Source: Candidatus Paraprevotella stercoravium (lineage in GTDB: Bacteria > Bacteroidota > Bacteroidia > Bacteroidales > Bacteroidaceae). From it: a stretch of 64,000 nt of DNA. The position numbers were made by a program, and so were the translations under genes. The stretch covers positions 1 through 64,000 of the forward strand of contig CALUIU010000004.1 in assembly GCA_944320795.1 (NCBI GenBank). Direction: 5' to 3'. Each line of letters opens with the position of its first letter. The stretch's first letter is position 1. Under the pieces are notes generated by a model. The model was not told the origin of the DNA. It ran no database searches and saw only the letters and a program-made list of their open reading frames with translations. Of this stretch, positions 26,622 through 36,237 are shown piece by piece.

Positions 26622-27864
26622 AAGATTCTAAATCAAGTTCACTTACTAAGGAGGTATTGTAACCTCCATTCATAAACAATGTATATACTAAAGGAGAATA
26701 AAACCACATAGCCATATTTATTGGCAAAGAACTATGAATGGGATTTGTAAAAGCAATGAATAAAAATGTCCAAACCAATGGAGTAAAAGCAGTTGTAAAT
26801 CCAGTAATATAACGTATATACTTAAAAGAATTTACAAATAATACAAGTAAAACAATGCCCCCTAAAATACCATTTGAAGCAAATATTTCAAGAATAGTAG
26901 AGTGACTATTAAAATTTAGATGATAATTTCCGGATATTGGTTTTTCAAGAAAAGCCTCTATTGCCATTTTGTATAACTGAAATCTTGCATTAAGATCATC
27001 TTCCCCAATATCACCAGTTGTAAAAAAAACATAAAGCTCTTGCATTCGTAATTTGGTATCACCTTCATCCAAAACATTAACAAAATAACTTAACATGATA
27101 GGAATCATCAAAAGAAGTATTGGAAAAAACAGCAATAAAATAGCTCTTAAAATTTTATTACTATTTAAATATACAGCAGAAAGCAGACCTATTAATGCAG
27201 CCAAGAATGAGATCGAATATTGTGCTTTAATTAGGAAATAAAGGAAGAAAGATATTAAAAGAACAAAAAACAAATTCATAATACGATCTCGCACATATTT
27301 TAATAGAAAGACACAAGTAACAACTAAAAAGGGTACAGAAATAACAAAAATATATCCACCTACAGTTGCCCCATTCGCTTCCTCACTTTGCCCCATTTCC
27401 ATTTTAGCAATACGGGGATGCTCTGCAATCTCTTTCAATGTCAAAAAAGATACTAATAAATAAACAAGTAAAAAGACAATGTAAATAATTTTTTTTTGCT
27501 TAAGTGTAGCAAAATTATTTACTCTGGTAAACAAAACAATAGGGAAAAAGATATTAAAATACTGTGAAAATGTTGTTATAAAAGTCTTTAATTGCTTATT
27601 AGAAACTGTATCAGATACAACAACTCCAGATGTAAAAAAAGTATACATAAGGGCTATTAAAATCACAAGTACGATATTTAAAGAAACCATTCTTCGTAAT
27701 AAAATATCATTCCTTATTGCAAAAAGCATATAAATCAACTCTACAAACAATATTGATGTAAAAGAAAACATCATATTCACTAAAGGATGAATAAAAATGA
27801 CAATGAGCATTATAATAAACATCAATTCTATTGATGTCATTCCTTTATCGACCTTATTAATCAT
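26602..27864 (-). CDS. Wzy-like O-antigen/capsule polymerase
   Basis: 420 aa, with about ten or more membrane helices, and a large loop (about 260-310) ending in FLEKPISGNYHLNFNSHSTILEIFASNG, which resembles the O-antigen polymerase/ligase signature. Placement between Wzx and glycosyltransferases supports Wzy. It would polymerise repeat units in the periplasm. It is very AT-rich, as Wzy genes often are. Confidence 0.83.
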   Translation of the reverse strand: MINKVDKGMTSIELMFIIMLIVIFIHPLVNMMFSFTSILFVELIYMLFAIRNDILLRRMVSLNIVLVILIALMYTFFTSGVVVSDTVSNKQLKTFITTFSQYFNIFFPIVLFTRVNNFATLKQKKIIYIVFLLVYLLVSFLTLKEIAEHPRIAKMEMGQSEEANGATVGGYIFVISVPFLVVTCVFLLKYVRDRIMNLFFVLLISFFLYFLIKAQYSISFLAALIGLLSAVYLNSNKILRAILLLFFPILLLMIPIMLSYFVNVLDEGDTKLRMQELYVFFTTGDIGEDDLNARFQLYKMAIEAFLEKPISGNYHLNFNSHSTILEIFASNGILGGIVLLVLFVNSFKYIRYITGFTTAFTPLVWTFLFIAFTNPIHSSLPINMAMWFYSPLVYTLFMNGGYNTSLVSELDLESYENCTD

Positions 27865-27886
27865 ACATTTAAGCTACATAAATATT

Positions 27887-29389
27887 TTAAAAAAGATTCT
27901 TCTTGCTTTTAAAAACTGAAAAAAACAAACATTTTTCTTCTTTTCTTAAAAAGAAGAAATACATAAAACCTACATATATCAAACAAACAAATAATGCTTT
28001 TAATATAAATACCCACCAGTTAATTGGAGGAAAAAAATCTCGTAAGTAAAGAATAAACAATAAAGCTAAAGTTAATGGAAGAATCAGCTTTATAAAAGAA
28101 TTTTTATAAAAGCCCCACATACTGATATGCAATCGTTTCTGAAAAATTATATTCATTCCTAAAACTCTTACCAAATATGAAATACATACAGCAACAGAAA
28201 AACCTAATGCCCCCCAATACTGAGCAAAGAAAAACCCTAAAACCAAATTAATAGCGCCCATTACCAAGAAAACTAAAGCTTGATATTTTACTAAATTCAT
28301 TGCTAAAACTGCATTGCTAGCTATTAATTGTGGTAAATAAACAAAAGAAGGAATTATTAATAAAATAACACAGCTATAAACAGATACAAAATCTTTTCCT
28401 AACCACAAAATTACGAAATCATTACCAACAGAAACAAAGCCCACTAAAACTATACCGATTAAGAAAAACTGAATTCTTCCAACCTTTACCATTAATGGCA
28501 AAATATTATTAGATTCTGTTGCCATCATTCTTGTAACTCTAGGAAGGAACAAACCATTTATTGCATTTGCAAATGTAAAAACGTAAGCTTCAAAACTGGC
28601 TGCAATTCCGAAGACAGCAATTTCTGCAGTTCCTGAAACCATACCTAAAATTGTAGGGGCAATATTAAAAATCAATCTTTGAGATAATGCTGAAATTGTA
28701 ACCCAAAAGGAATATCCAAAAATACCTTTCATCTGATTTTCTTCTGATTTTGCATTAAAATCAGGACAAATCTTAATATATTTGTTAATTACATATAATT
28801 TACATATAATCGTTAATATGCCAGCAACAGCATTTACTACAACCAACGTATACAAACCACATCCCAATAGCAGACTAATGGTCATAATAAATACAATAAC
28901 AAGTTTATGAAAAAGATCACATAATTTTAATTGTATAAATTTTTCATATGCAGAAATTATTCCATCTAATGGAATAAAAGGAAAAGATAAAACACTATAA
29001 AACGATGCTATACAGTATACAATTTTCAATTTCTCAATTTCATCAAATGTTAGCTCTTTATAAATAGTAGGAATAAAAAAATAGAGAGAAAATAAAACTA
29101 TAAATATCAAGATATCAATAGACAAATATAATTTGGCAATCTGTCCTATAAAGGTTTTAATACGTTCATTTTTTCCTTCTGCTATATATTTAGATATAAA
29201 TCTAGTAACAGCACTACCTAAACCAAAATCAAAAACAAATAAGGTAATTACTGAAGTAGCTAATATATACAAGCCGTAATCTTCTTTACCAATAGAATTG
29301 ATCATCCAAGGAGTATACAATACACCAATTAATATATTTATTCCTATTGCTATATAAGAAATAATAGCGGCTGTTTTTATCTGATTCAT
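27887..29389 (-). CDS. Wzx-like polysaccharide flippase
   Basis: 500 aa with about 14 hydrophobic helices. The first part (AAIISYIAIGINILIGVLYT, then WMINSIGKEDYGLYILATSV) is typical of the MOP/Wzx family. It moves undecaprenyl-linked repeat units across the inner membrane. The gene directly follows an acyltransferase and precedes Wzy. Confidence 0.92.
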   Translation of the reverse strand: MNQIKTAAIISYIAIGINILIGVLYTPWMINSIGKEDYGLYILATSVITLFVFDFGLGSAVTRFISKYIAEGKNERIKTFIGQIAKLYLSIDILIFIVLFSLYFFIPTIYKELTFDEIEKLKIVYCIASFYSVLSFPFIPLDGIISAYEKFIQLKLCDLFHKLVIVFIMTISLLLGCGLYTLVVVNAVAGILTIICKLYVINKYIKICPDFNAKSEENQMKGIFGYSFWVTISALSQRLIFNIAPTILGMVSGTAEIAVFGIAASFEAYVFTFANAINGLFLPRVTRMMATESNNILPLMVKVGRIQFFLIGIVLVGFVSVGNDFVILWLGKDFVSVYSCVILLIIPSFVYLPQLIASNAVLAMNLVKYQALVFLVMGAINLVLGFFFAQYWGALGFSVAVCISYLVRVLGMNIIFQKRLHISMWGFYKNSFIKLILPLTLALLFILYLRDFFPPINWWVFILKALFVCLIYVGFMYFFFLRKEEKCLFFSVFKSKKNLF

Positions 29390-29413
29390 TATAATAAACT
29401 TAAAATAAGATTA

Positions 29414-30379
29414 CTATCTTAATCCTAAATACACATTAAACTCACTCATCTTTAACATTTTCAAAACTATTTCTAAAGAGTAGACAATAGACAAAGTGAT
29501 CAATATAACAATATATGGTTTAAAAAGTAATAAAATAACTTCATTACTCAAATACAATATGTCTATCAGCCTATTTGCAAAATAAATTCCAACCTGCATA
29601 TGTAAAAAATATAAGATATAGGATTTTTTACCTAGAATCTCAATAAAATTTAGAGAAGATCTATATCTAGAAGATATAATATAAATAAATACAAAAGAAA
29701 TCAATTCAAAAATAATGCAAAATAAATTCCAATAACGAATCTTTTCTACAAAAAAAAGAATAAATAAAGCCAAACTCAACAATAAGAAAATAAACAAAGG
29801 TCCTCTACATACAAACTGAGACAAGTAATTTTTCCGTTTTAGCAAAACCCCTATTGCAAAAAAAATGATCCAATTTAACGGATTCTGGTAAGGAGTTATA
29901 TAGAGTTGAATTAAAAAATTATCAGTAATTATATTAGATATTAAAGAAAATAGAATTAAGAAGAAAATAGATTTATCATTTATTTTAATTATATTAAACA
30001 AAAACAGAATCAAAATAAAAATAGGAACATAATATAACCACGTATAGTAACCAGATAAGAATAGAATATAGTCAAGAAAACTACATTTTACTTGAGAACT
30101 CATAACCGTCAAAATATATGCAACGGTTCCCCAAATAAGCCATGGAGATATAAGCGTTTTAAACTTTTTTTTAAGATAAGATATGTCTATTTTGGTTTGC
30201 CGAAAATAATAGCCAGATGAAATTAAAAACAGAGGAACCCCTATTATTCCCAATAGGGCACCAATTCTAGATAAATTTAAATCAGATAAATTTAACGAAT
30301 GTGCATAGGCTACAGAAAAAATTGCAAACCCTCTTATTACATAAAATATTACACTTTCAATTTTATTTTCTGCTATCAT
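29414..30379 (-). CDS. Acyltransferase-3 family membrane protein
   Basis: 321 aa, highly hydrophobic with about ten helices. The N-terminal block (RGFAIFSVAYAHSLNLSD) holds the expected His, and GVPLFLISSGYYFRQTK follows. It is not closely similar to the other acyltransferase at 22380. It probably O-acylates a sugar of the repeat. Confidence 0.83.
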   Translation of the reverse strand: MIAENKIESVIFYVIRGFAIFSVAYAHSLNLSDLNLSRIGALLGIIGVPLFLISSGYYFRQTKIDISYLKKKFKTLISPWLIWGTVAYILTVMSSQVKCSFLDYILFLSGYYTWLYYVPIFILILFLFNIIKINDKSIFFLILFSLISNIITDNFLIQLYITPYQNPLNWIIFFAIGVLLKRKNYLSQFVCRGPLFIFLLLSLALFILFFVEKIRYWNLFCIIFELISFVFIYIISSRYRSSLNFIEILGKKSYILYFLHMQVGIYFANRLIDILYLSNEVILLLFKPYIVILITLSIVYSLEIVLKMLKMSEFNVYLGLR

Positions 30380-30384
30380 AAATG

Positions 30385-31374
30385 TTACTCTTTTGTATTT
30401 ATCTCTGAAAGCATATTAGAATAGGCATGTGGATAGGCTTTTGATAAACGATTAAAGGTATCAAGATATCGTCCCAAATAAATAGCCTCACGTCCTAGTT
30501 GAACTGTTTGTACATCCTCACTTAAAATAAAAGTTCGATGATATCTATATGAACGCAAAATTTTTGTATCATTCTCAGCAGCCATAAACATTAACCATAA
30601 ATCCCCCGTTTTTAATGCATATTCTGAGATTTTTTCAACATCGCTCGCATCCTTATATAAAGCCTTTGGAGGAATTAAACACCCTCCACCAGGAGAGGCT
30701 AATATTCTAAAAGAAGGTTCATGTAATCCTACCTTTGAAATACAGGACCATCTACCTGGATTCACAACCTTATTGTTATGAAATGTCAATACTTGCCCTC
30801 TATCACAAATGATACACTTTTTATTTTGTAGCCACTTATCGTAAAGTCTTTCTATTAAATGATAAGGAAAAATTATATCATCATCAAACATTATTAAACA
30901 TTCATTGTCTTTTTGTTCTCCTAATAATTTATAATAACGCTTGTGGCCGTAATAATTTTCACAATACCTAATTTCCAATCCCCGATTTTCTAAATCCAAA
31001 ATACTTTGTGGCAACTCTATATTTTGAAATTCATTTTCTGCTAACCACAAAACTATTCTATCTGGTTTTAATGATTGATTAAATAATGATTTTATAGTAT
31101 ATTGAACTGTATTTATTCTATCAGGAAATGTTGTCAATGTACATGTTAGTATATGCTCCCTCTTACTTCTATTTAAACATAAATTACTCGTATCTAAAGA
31201 AGCAATTTTTTTTCTTGCTAACTTTGACAAAGTTTTATAAATCACTCCTCCTAAAAAAGGTATACGAATTCTTTCAGGAATCATTATTCGCTCCCAAAAA
31301 TCCATCTTAACACTCATACTCCAAATTTTATAAATTACGCTTAATTGATTTAATAATCCTTTTATATTCGCCAT
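30385..31374 (-). CDS. Glycosyltransferase, GT-A type
   Basis: 329 aa. TLTTFPDRINTVQYTIKSLF resembles the donor-binding start of a GT-A domain, and NECLIMFDDDIIFPYHLIER holds the metal-binding Asp cluster. A later ASPGGGCLIPPKALY fits the acceptor region. It overlaps the upstream transferase by 47 nt, which suggests coupling. Sugar specificity is unknown. Confidence 0.8.
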   Translation of the reverse strand: MANIKGLLNQLSVIYKIWSMSVKMDFWERIMIPERIRIPFLGGVIYKTLSKLARKKIASLDTSNLCLNRSKREHILTCTLTTFPDRINTVQYTIKSLFNQSLKPDRIVLWLAENEFQNIELPQSILDLENRGLEIRYCENYYGHKRYYKLLGEQKDNECLIMFDDDIIFPYHLIERLYDKWLQNKKCIICDRGQVLTFHNNKVVNPGRWSCISKVGLHEPSFRILASPGGGCLIPPKALYKDASDVEKISEYALKTGDLWLMFMAAENDTKILRSYRYHRTFILSEDVQTVQLGREAIYLGRYLDTFNRLSKAYPHAYSNMLSEINTKE

Positions 31375-32308
31375 AATAAAGACATCTAATCATATAATTG
31401 ATCTTTCGTAAAGTCTTCAAAAATGGTCTCCCCACACCTGCATTTCTTAGAATTTTCTTATAATATATATTATCAGCTATTACGTATTGTGGATGCTTTA
31501 TAGGAAACTCAACCTCATACGCTTTCATATAAAACATTTTTTGTGCAAACTTTGGCAGTAATTTAATATTTGGCACTGCATGCGTAGAATTTTCAGTTAT
31601 TCCACAATCTACAACCATATTTTTTTTGGGTATTATGGCTAATCTATTTTGTAATATGCATCCCATACCCAATATTGTTTCCCAATATTGCTTCCCTTCA
31701 CGTCGATGTTCTATAGCATGTTTTAAAAGTATATCATATTCCGCTTTCTGTGTGATACTTTTTAAGCAGTTCATTACATATTTATTATCTAAATATGAAT
31801 AACATTCATCCCATGTTTTAGCTATTCTTTTCCATGAAGCCCATGTAGTGGAACCTGCAGAAGCAAAAAAATAGTCATTATCACATTCATCATTAATTTC
31901 TAGCAAATTAGTACCACATATATGACTGATTCTTTCGTCAAACTCATACTTATCTAATAATTCCTTACAATATTGATAAAATGATTGTACGGGTACTCTA
32001 TCGTCTTCTAATATAATACATTTATCTACAATTGAAAAAGCCCATTTTTGTGCAAGAAAGGTAGATGGATCGCATCCCATATTTTTGTCATGATAATACG
32101 TATAAACTTTACAATCCCAATCTATATTGGATACTATCTTACGACATTTCTCTATCCCTAAAGTATCATTCTGATTTCTTGGTCCATCTTGCCATAATAA
32201 CAAAGTACTAGGACGGGCTTCACGTACAGAGTCAAAAGTTTTCTGTAAAACTTCATCTCGTACAAAAAATATAAGAAGGACAGGAACATCTACTTTCCAA
32301 CTTTTCAT
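31328..32308 (-). CDS. Glycosyltransferase, HlpA/GNT-I-like GT-A type
   Basis: 326 aa. VPVLLIFFVRDEVLQKTFDS begins the GT-A domain, and DKCIILEDDRVPVQSFYQYC holds the metal-binding EDD. FFASAGSTTWASWKRIAKTW and KQYWETILGMGCI are typical of proteins once annotated as 'hemolytic protein HlpA'. It probably adds an early sugar of the repeat, as it is the first transferase gene after the nucleotide-sugar genes. Confidence 0.78.
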   Translation of the reverse strand: MKSWKVDVPVLLIFFVRDEVLQKTFDSVREARPSTLLLWQDGPRNQNDTLGIEKCRKIVSNIDWDCKVYTYYHDKNMGCDPSTFLAQKWAFSIVDKCIILEDDRVPVQSFYQYCKELLDKYEFDERISHICGTNLLEINDECDNDYFFASAGSTTWASWKRIAKTWDECYSYLDNKYVMNCLKSITQKAEYDILLKHAIEHRREGKQYWETILGMGCILQNRLAIIPKKNMVVDCGITENSTHAVPNIKLLPKFAQKMFYMKAYEVEFPIKHPQYVIADNIYYKKILRNAGVGRPFLKTLRKINYMIRCLYYGEYKRIIKSIKRNL

Positions 32309-32335
32309 TTTTCTATATTTTTATTATATTAAGAT

Positions 32336-32737
32336 TCATTTTAATAAATCAACTTTCTGGTAAGGAACATAAGGACCTTTCTTAATCTCCAAAATCAAAG
32401 TATCCGATTCTAAGACCTCAAAAGAGTGCCATTCATCAGGCATAATCTCACAGATAATATTTCCACTTTCACGACTCATCACATATTTTTCTGTAATGGT
32501 CTTATCATCATTATATTTACGGACTTCCAAAGCACCTTGAAGCAAAACAAATGTCTCCTTCTTTGCCGGATGCAAATGTCGATGAATCGGCATAACCGTC
32601 CCAGGTTGCAAAGAATTCAACAACTTGTGTACATCTTCCTCCAAACTCTCATGAATATTATAGTTCATGCGCAAGCGGGGACTTTCCCCGGCTTGCTTAT
32701 GAACTTGAGAGATTATTTCCTTTCCTATAATCTTCAT
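32336..32737 (-). CDS. wbuC: WbuC-family cupin protein
   Basis: 133 aa. The cupin metal site is visible: GTVMPIHRHLHPAKKETFVL, with a later His in PDEWHSFEVLESDT. WbuC proteins occur next to fnlA-fnlB-fnlC in O-antigen loci such as E. coli O26, and the same order is kept here 12 nt after fnlC. Its function is unknown; a role in L-FucNAc-containing polysaccharide is inferred. The usual wbuB transferase is not next to it. Confidence 0.85.
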   Translation of the reverse strand: MKIIGKEIISQVHKQAGESPRLRMNYNIHESLEEDVHKLLNSLQPGTVMPIHRHLHPAKKETFVLLQGALEVRKYNDDKTITEKYVMSRESGNIICEIMPDEWHSFEVLESDTLILEIKKGPYVPYQKVDLLK

Positions 32738-32749
32738 TTTAAAAACGCT

Positions 32750-33910
32750 TTAGAATTTTCTCCACACCATTTTGTTCACCACACCGGTATAGCTCTGAAT
32801 CAGTTTCACCACCTTGGTAGAAACATTCTCATCCACATAGTTTGGTACCGGAATACCGTCATCATGATTATTGTTCATTTCAACGGCAACATCTACAGCC
32901 TGCAACAGAGAATGTTCGTCAATACCAGCCAAAATAAAGCAACCCTTATCCAAAGCTTCCGGACGCTCGGTACTGGTACGAATACAAACAGCCGGGAACG
33001 GATGTCCCACACTGGTAAAGAAGGAACTTTCCTCTGGCAATGTACCGGAATCAGAAACAACCGCATAGGCATTCATCTGCAAGCAGTTATAGTCATGGAA
33101 TCCCAGAGGCTCCTGACGAATAACACGCTTATCCAGTTCAAAGCCACTTGCTTCCAGACGCTTACGGCTTCTCGGATGGCAGCTGTACAGAATCGGCATA
33201 TCATACTTCTCGGCCATCTTGTTAATGGCTGTGAACAAGGAAATAAAGTTCTTTTCAGTATCTATATTCTCTTCACGGTGTGCACTCAACAGAATATATT
33301 TTCCTTTTTCCAGTCCCAGACGAGTATGCACATCACTAGCCTCAATCTCTGCCAGATTGTTGTGCAGCACTTCCGCCATCGGAGAACCGCTGACATAAGT
33401 GCGCTGGGGGGCTACATTACTGGCATTCAGATAACGGCGGGCATGCTCGCTATAGCAGATATTCACGTCACTGATAATATCGACAATACGACGGTTGGTT
33501 TCTTCCGGCAGACACTCGTCAAAGCAACGGTTTCCGGCTTCCATGTGGAAAATAGGAATATGCAAACGCTTGGCACCGATTACACTCAGACAGGAGTTTG
33601 TATCTCCCAATACCAGAACAGCATCGGGCTTGATCTCGACCATCAGCTTATAGCTCTTGTCGATGATATTTCCCATGGTGGCTCCCAGATCATCGCCCAC
33701 TGCATCCAGATAAACTTCCGGATCAGCCAGTTTCAAATCCTTGAAGAACACCCCGTTAAGGTTATAATCATAATTCTGACCGGTATGTGCCAGAATGCAA
33801 TCAAAATATTTTCTGCACTTGTTGATGACAGCTGCCAGACGGATAATCTCCGGACGGGTACCTACAATAATCAACAGTTTCAGTTTTCCATTATTTTTAA
33901 ATGATGCCAT
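32750..33910 (-). CDS. fnlC: UDP-N-acetyl sugar 2-epimerase, FnlC/WbjD/CapG-like
   Basis: 386 aa. It has the non-hydrolysing 2-epimerase features LLIVGTRPEIIRLAAVI, then ILLSAHREENIDTEKNF and VVSDSGTLPEESSFF. Following FnlB, it is expected to epimerise C2 of UDP-N-acetyl-6-deoxytalosamine (UDP-L-PneNAc) to give UDP-L-FucNAc. The gene is 7 nt after fnlB. General WecB activity is an alternative, but the context favours FnlC. Confidence 0.9.
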   Translation of the reverse strand: MASFKNNGKLKLLIIVGTRPEIIRLAAVINKCRKYFDCILAHTGQNYDYNLNGVFFKDLKLADPEVYLDAVGDDLGATMGNIIDKSYKLMVEIKPDAVLVLGDTNSCLSVIGAKRLHIPIFHMEAGNRCFDECLPEETNRRIVDIISDVNICYSEHARRYLNASNVAPQRTYVSGSPMAEVLHNNLAEIEASDVHTRLGLEKGKYILLSAHREENIDTEKNFISLFTAINKMAEKYDMPILYSCHPRSRKRLEASGFELDKRVIRQEPLGFHDYNCLQMNAYAVVSDSGTLPEESSFFTSVGHPFPAVCIRTSTERPEALDKGCFILAGIDEHSLLQAVDVAVEMNNNHDDGIPVPNYVDENVSTKVVKLIQSYTGVVNKMVWRKF

Positions 33911-33917
33911 AATTCTA

Positions 33918-35117
33918 TTATTTTACAGGTTCGAAAAATGTATCCGGATGGGTAGGATCAAATATCTCATTGGCCCACATCACCGTAACGAGATTTTCCG
34001 TTTCACTCAAATTGATAATATTGTGAGTATAGCCAGGCAGCATGTGCACCGCCTCTATTTTCTCTCCGCTGACCTCGAATTCAATCACTTCGTCCGTTCC
34101 CAACTTGCGCTGCTGAATCAGTCCGTGTCCGCTAACCACAATAAAGAACTCCCATTTGGTATTGTGCCAGTGCTGTCCCTTGGTTACTCCCGGCTTGGAA
34201 ATGTTAATGCTGACCTGACCGCATTTCTCAGAACGAAGCATTTCCGTAAAACTGCCGCGGTCGTCCACATTCATCTTTAAAGGAAAAGACACCTTTTCCT
34301 TAGGCAGATAAGACAGATAGGTAGAATAAAGCTTCTTGGCAAAAGAATTGGCCGGAATCTCCGGAATTATCAGATTCTGAGGTTGCTCGGTAAACTGATG
34401 CAAAAGGCCTACAATCTCTCCCAAAGTGACATGATGCGTCACCGGAACGGCACAATAACGGCCTTCCTCTTTCAATACGGTCTCTACGCCGTCAAACTCA
34501 CAATGATGCTCCTTTCCGCTTAATGCAGCAATCATTTCCTCTACCAGATCATCAATATAAAGCATTTCCAGCTGCACAGAAGGATCATTGACCTGAATAG
34601 GAAGATCGTGCGCAATATTATGGCAGAAAGTAGCCACTACACTGTTATAATTAGGACGACACCATTTTCCAAAAAGATTCGGGAAACGGTAAACCAGCAC
34701 TTTGGCACCGGTTTCCTGAGCATAATCAAAGAAGAGCTCCTCGCCGGCCAGTTTGGACTTGCCATAATCAGAAGTGCCGTAACGTCCGATCAGCGTAGCC
34801 TGAATAGAGCTGGAAAGCATCACCGGACAGGTATTGCCATGTTTCTTTAAGGTATCCAGTAAAGTGGATGCAAAACCGAAATTGCCCTGCATAAACTCAG
34901 ACTGGTCTTTCGGACGGTTTACGCCTGCCAGATTGAATACGAAATCGGCCTGCGCACAAAAGTCATCCAGCAATGCCGGATCAGTATCCAGGTCATATTC
35001 CATGACCTGTGACACTGTAACCGGGTAATTGCGGGCTTTTCCGTCCTTGATATTATTGAGCTGGGCACACAGATTCTTTCCCACGAATCCATGTGCACCG
35101 GTAATTAATATTTTCAT
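33918..35117 (-). CDS. fnlB: UDP-sugar 4-reductase FnlB/WbjC/CapF-like
   Basis: 399 aa. The N-terminal SDR domain has ILITGAHGFVGKNLCAQL and the catalytic YxxxK in SDYGKSKLAGEELF. The C-terminal cupin domain (about 265-395) has KGQHWHNTKWEFFIVVSG, the metal site seen in CapF. It reduces the 4-keto intermediate in UDP-L-FucNAc synthesis. The two-domain structure is diagnostic for this subfamily. It lies 14 nt after fnlA. Confidence 0.93.
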   Translation of the reverse strand: MKILITGAHGFVGKNLCAQLNNIKDGKARNYPVTVSQVMEYDLDTDPALLDDFCAQADFVFNLAGVNRPKDQSEFMQGNFGFASTLLDTLKKHGNTCPVMLSSSIQATLIGRYGTSDYGKSKLAGEELFFDYAQETGAKVLVYRFPNLFGKWCRPNYNSVVATFCHNIAHDLPIQVNDPSVQLEMLYIDDLVEEMIAALSGKEHHCEFDGVETVLKEEGRYCAVPVTHHVTLGEIVGLLHQFTEQPQNLIIPEIPANSFAKKLYSTYLSYLPKEKVSFPLKMNVDDRGSFTEMLRSEKCGQVSINISKPGVTKGQHWHNTKWEFFIVVSGHGLIQQRKLGTDEVIEFEVSGEKIEAVHMLPGYTHNIINLSETENLVTVMWANEIFDPTHPDTFFEPVK

Positions 35118-35131
35118 CTTCTAAAGTTTAT

Positions 35132-36205
35132 TTATTCGGAACGGATTTCCTTACCTTTCGCTTTCTCTATCAATCCCAGATCTTCCTGGATAAAGCGCAG
35201 ACGCATCAATTGTTGCTTCATACCTTCCACATCCAGACGAGCAGTGTTGTGACTGTGATAATCATCAATCTTGGATACCTCCTCATTACCCTCGACAAAG
35301 AATTTATCATAGTTCAGGTCACGGTTATCGCAAGGAATACGGTAATAGTTACCCATATCTATGGCCTTTGCCATTTCTTCACGGGTTACCAGTGTCTCAT
35401 ACAACTTCTCTCCATGGCGGGTTCCAATAATCTTCACCTCAGTTTCACCGTATTTCGGATCTACCTTGGCATAGATTTCTTTCAACGCTTTTGCCAGAAC
35501 ATCCAAAGTGGCAGCCGGAGCCTTCTGAACAAACAAATCTCCGTTATGTCCATGTTCAAAGGCATAAATCACCAAATCTACCGCATCATCCAAAGTCATC
35601 ATGAAACGGGTCATATTCGGATCGGTAATGGTAATCGGCTGGCCTTCCATCATCTGTTCTACCCACAAAGGAATTACAGAACCACGGCTTGCCATCACAT
35701 TACCATAACGGGTACAGCAGATGGTGGTGGCCGCCCCTTCGCCCAGTTCACGGCCCTTGGCAATGGCCACTTTTTCCATCAATGCCTTGGATATCCCCAT
35801 GGCATTAATGGGATAAGCCGCCTTATCGGTGGAAAGTACTACCACATTCTTTACTCCATGCTCTATGGCAGAAAGCAACACATTCTCCGTACCGATAACA
35901 TTGGTACGGGTTGCCTCCATCGGGAAGAACTCACAGCTAGGCACCTGTTTCAAAGCAGCGGCAGCAAAAACATAATCCACCCCACGCATAGCTACATCAA
36001 CAGATTGACGATCGCGCACATTTCCGATATAGAATTTAACTTTCGGATTCTGTAGACGATGACGCATATCATCTTGTTTTTTCTCATCACGGCTAAAGAT
36101 GCGGATTTCCTTGATATCTGAATCTAAAAATCTTCTTAAAACAGCATTACCAAATGAACCGGTACCTCCGGTAATCAGGAGGACTTTGTCCTTAAAAATT
36201 GACAT
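35132..36205 (-). CDS. fnlA: UDP-GlcNAc 4,6-dehydratase/5-epimerase FnlA/WbjB/CapE-like
   Basis: 357 aa. NAD(P) binding is in LLITGGTGSFGNAVLRRFLD. The active-site stretch (VVLSTDKAAYPINAMGISKA) has the M-G-x-S-K form, in which Met replaces the usual SDR Tyr. This short soluble form differs from the long membrane PglF-like enzyme next to it. It starts the three-step UDP-L-FucNAc pathway. Confidence 0.93.
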   Translation of the reverse strand: MSIFKDKVLLITGGTGSFGNAVLRRFLDSDIKEIRIFSRDEKKQDDMRHRLQNPKVKFYIGNVRDRQSVDVAMRGVDYVFAAAALKQVPSCEFFPMEATRTNVIGTENVLLSAIEHGVKNVVVLSTDKAAYPINAMGISKALMEKVAIAKGRELGEGAATTICCTRYGNVMASRGSVIPLWVEQMMEGQPITITDPNMTRFMMTLDDAVDLVIYAFEHGHNGDLFVQKAPAATLDVLAKALKEIYAKVDPKYGETEVKIIGTRHGEKLYETLVTREEMAKAIDMGNYYRIPCDNRDLNYDKFFVEGNEEVSKIDDYHSHNTARLDVEGMKQQLMRLRFIQEDLGLIEKAKGKEIRSE

Positions 36206-36237
36206 AGCTAATATTTTTATTATTTTCTGATTTTATA

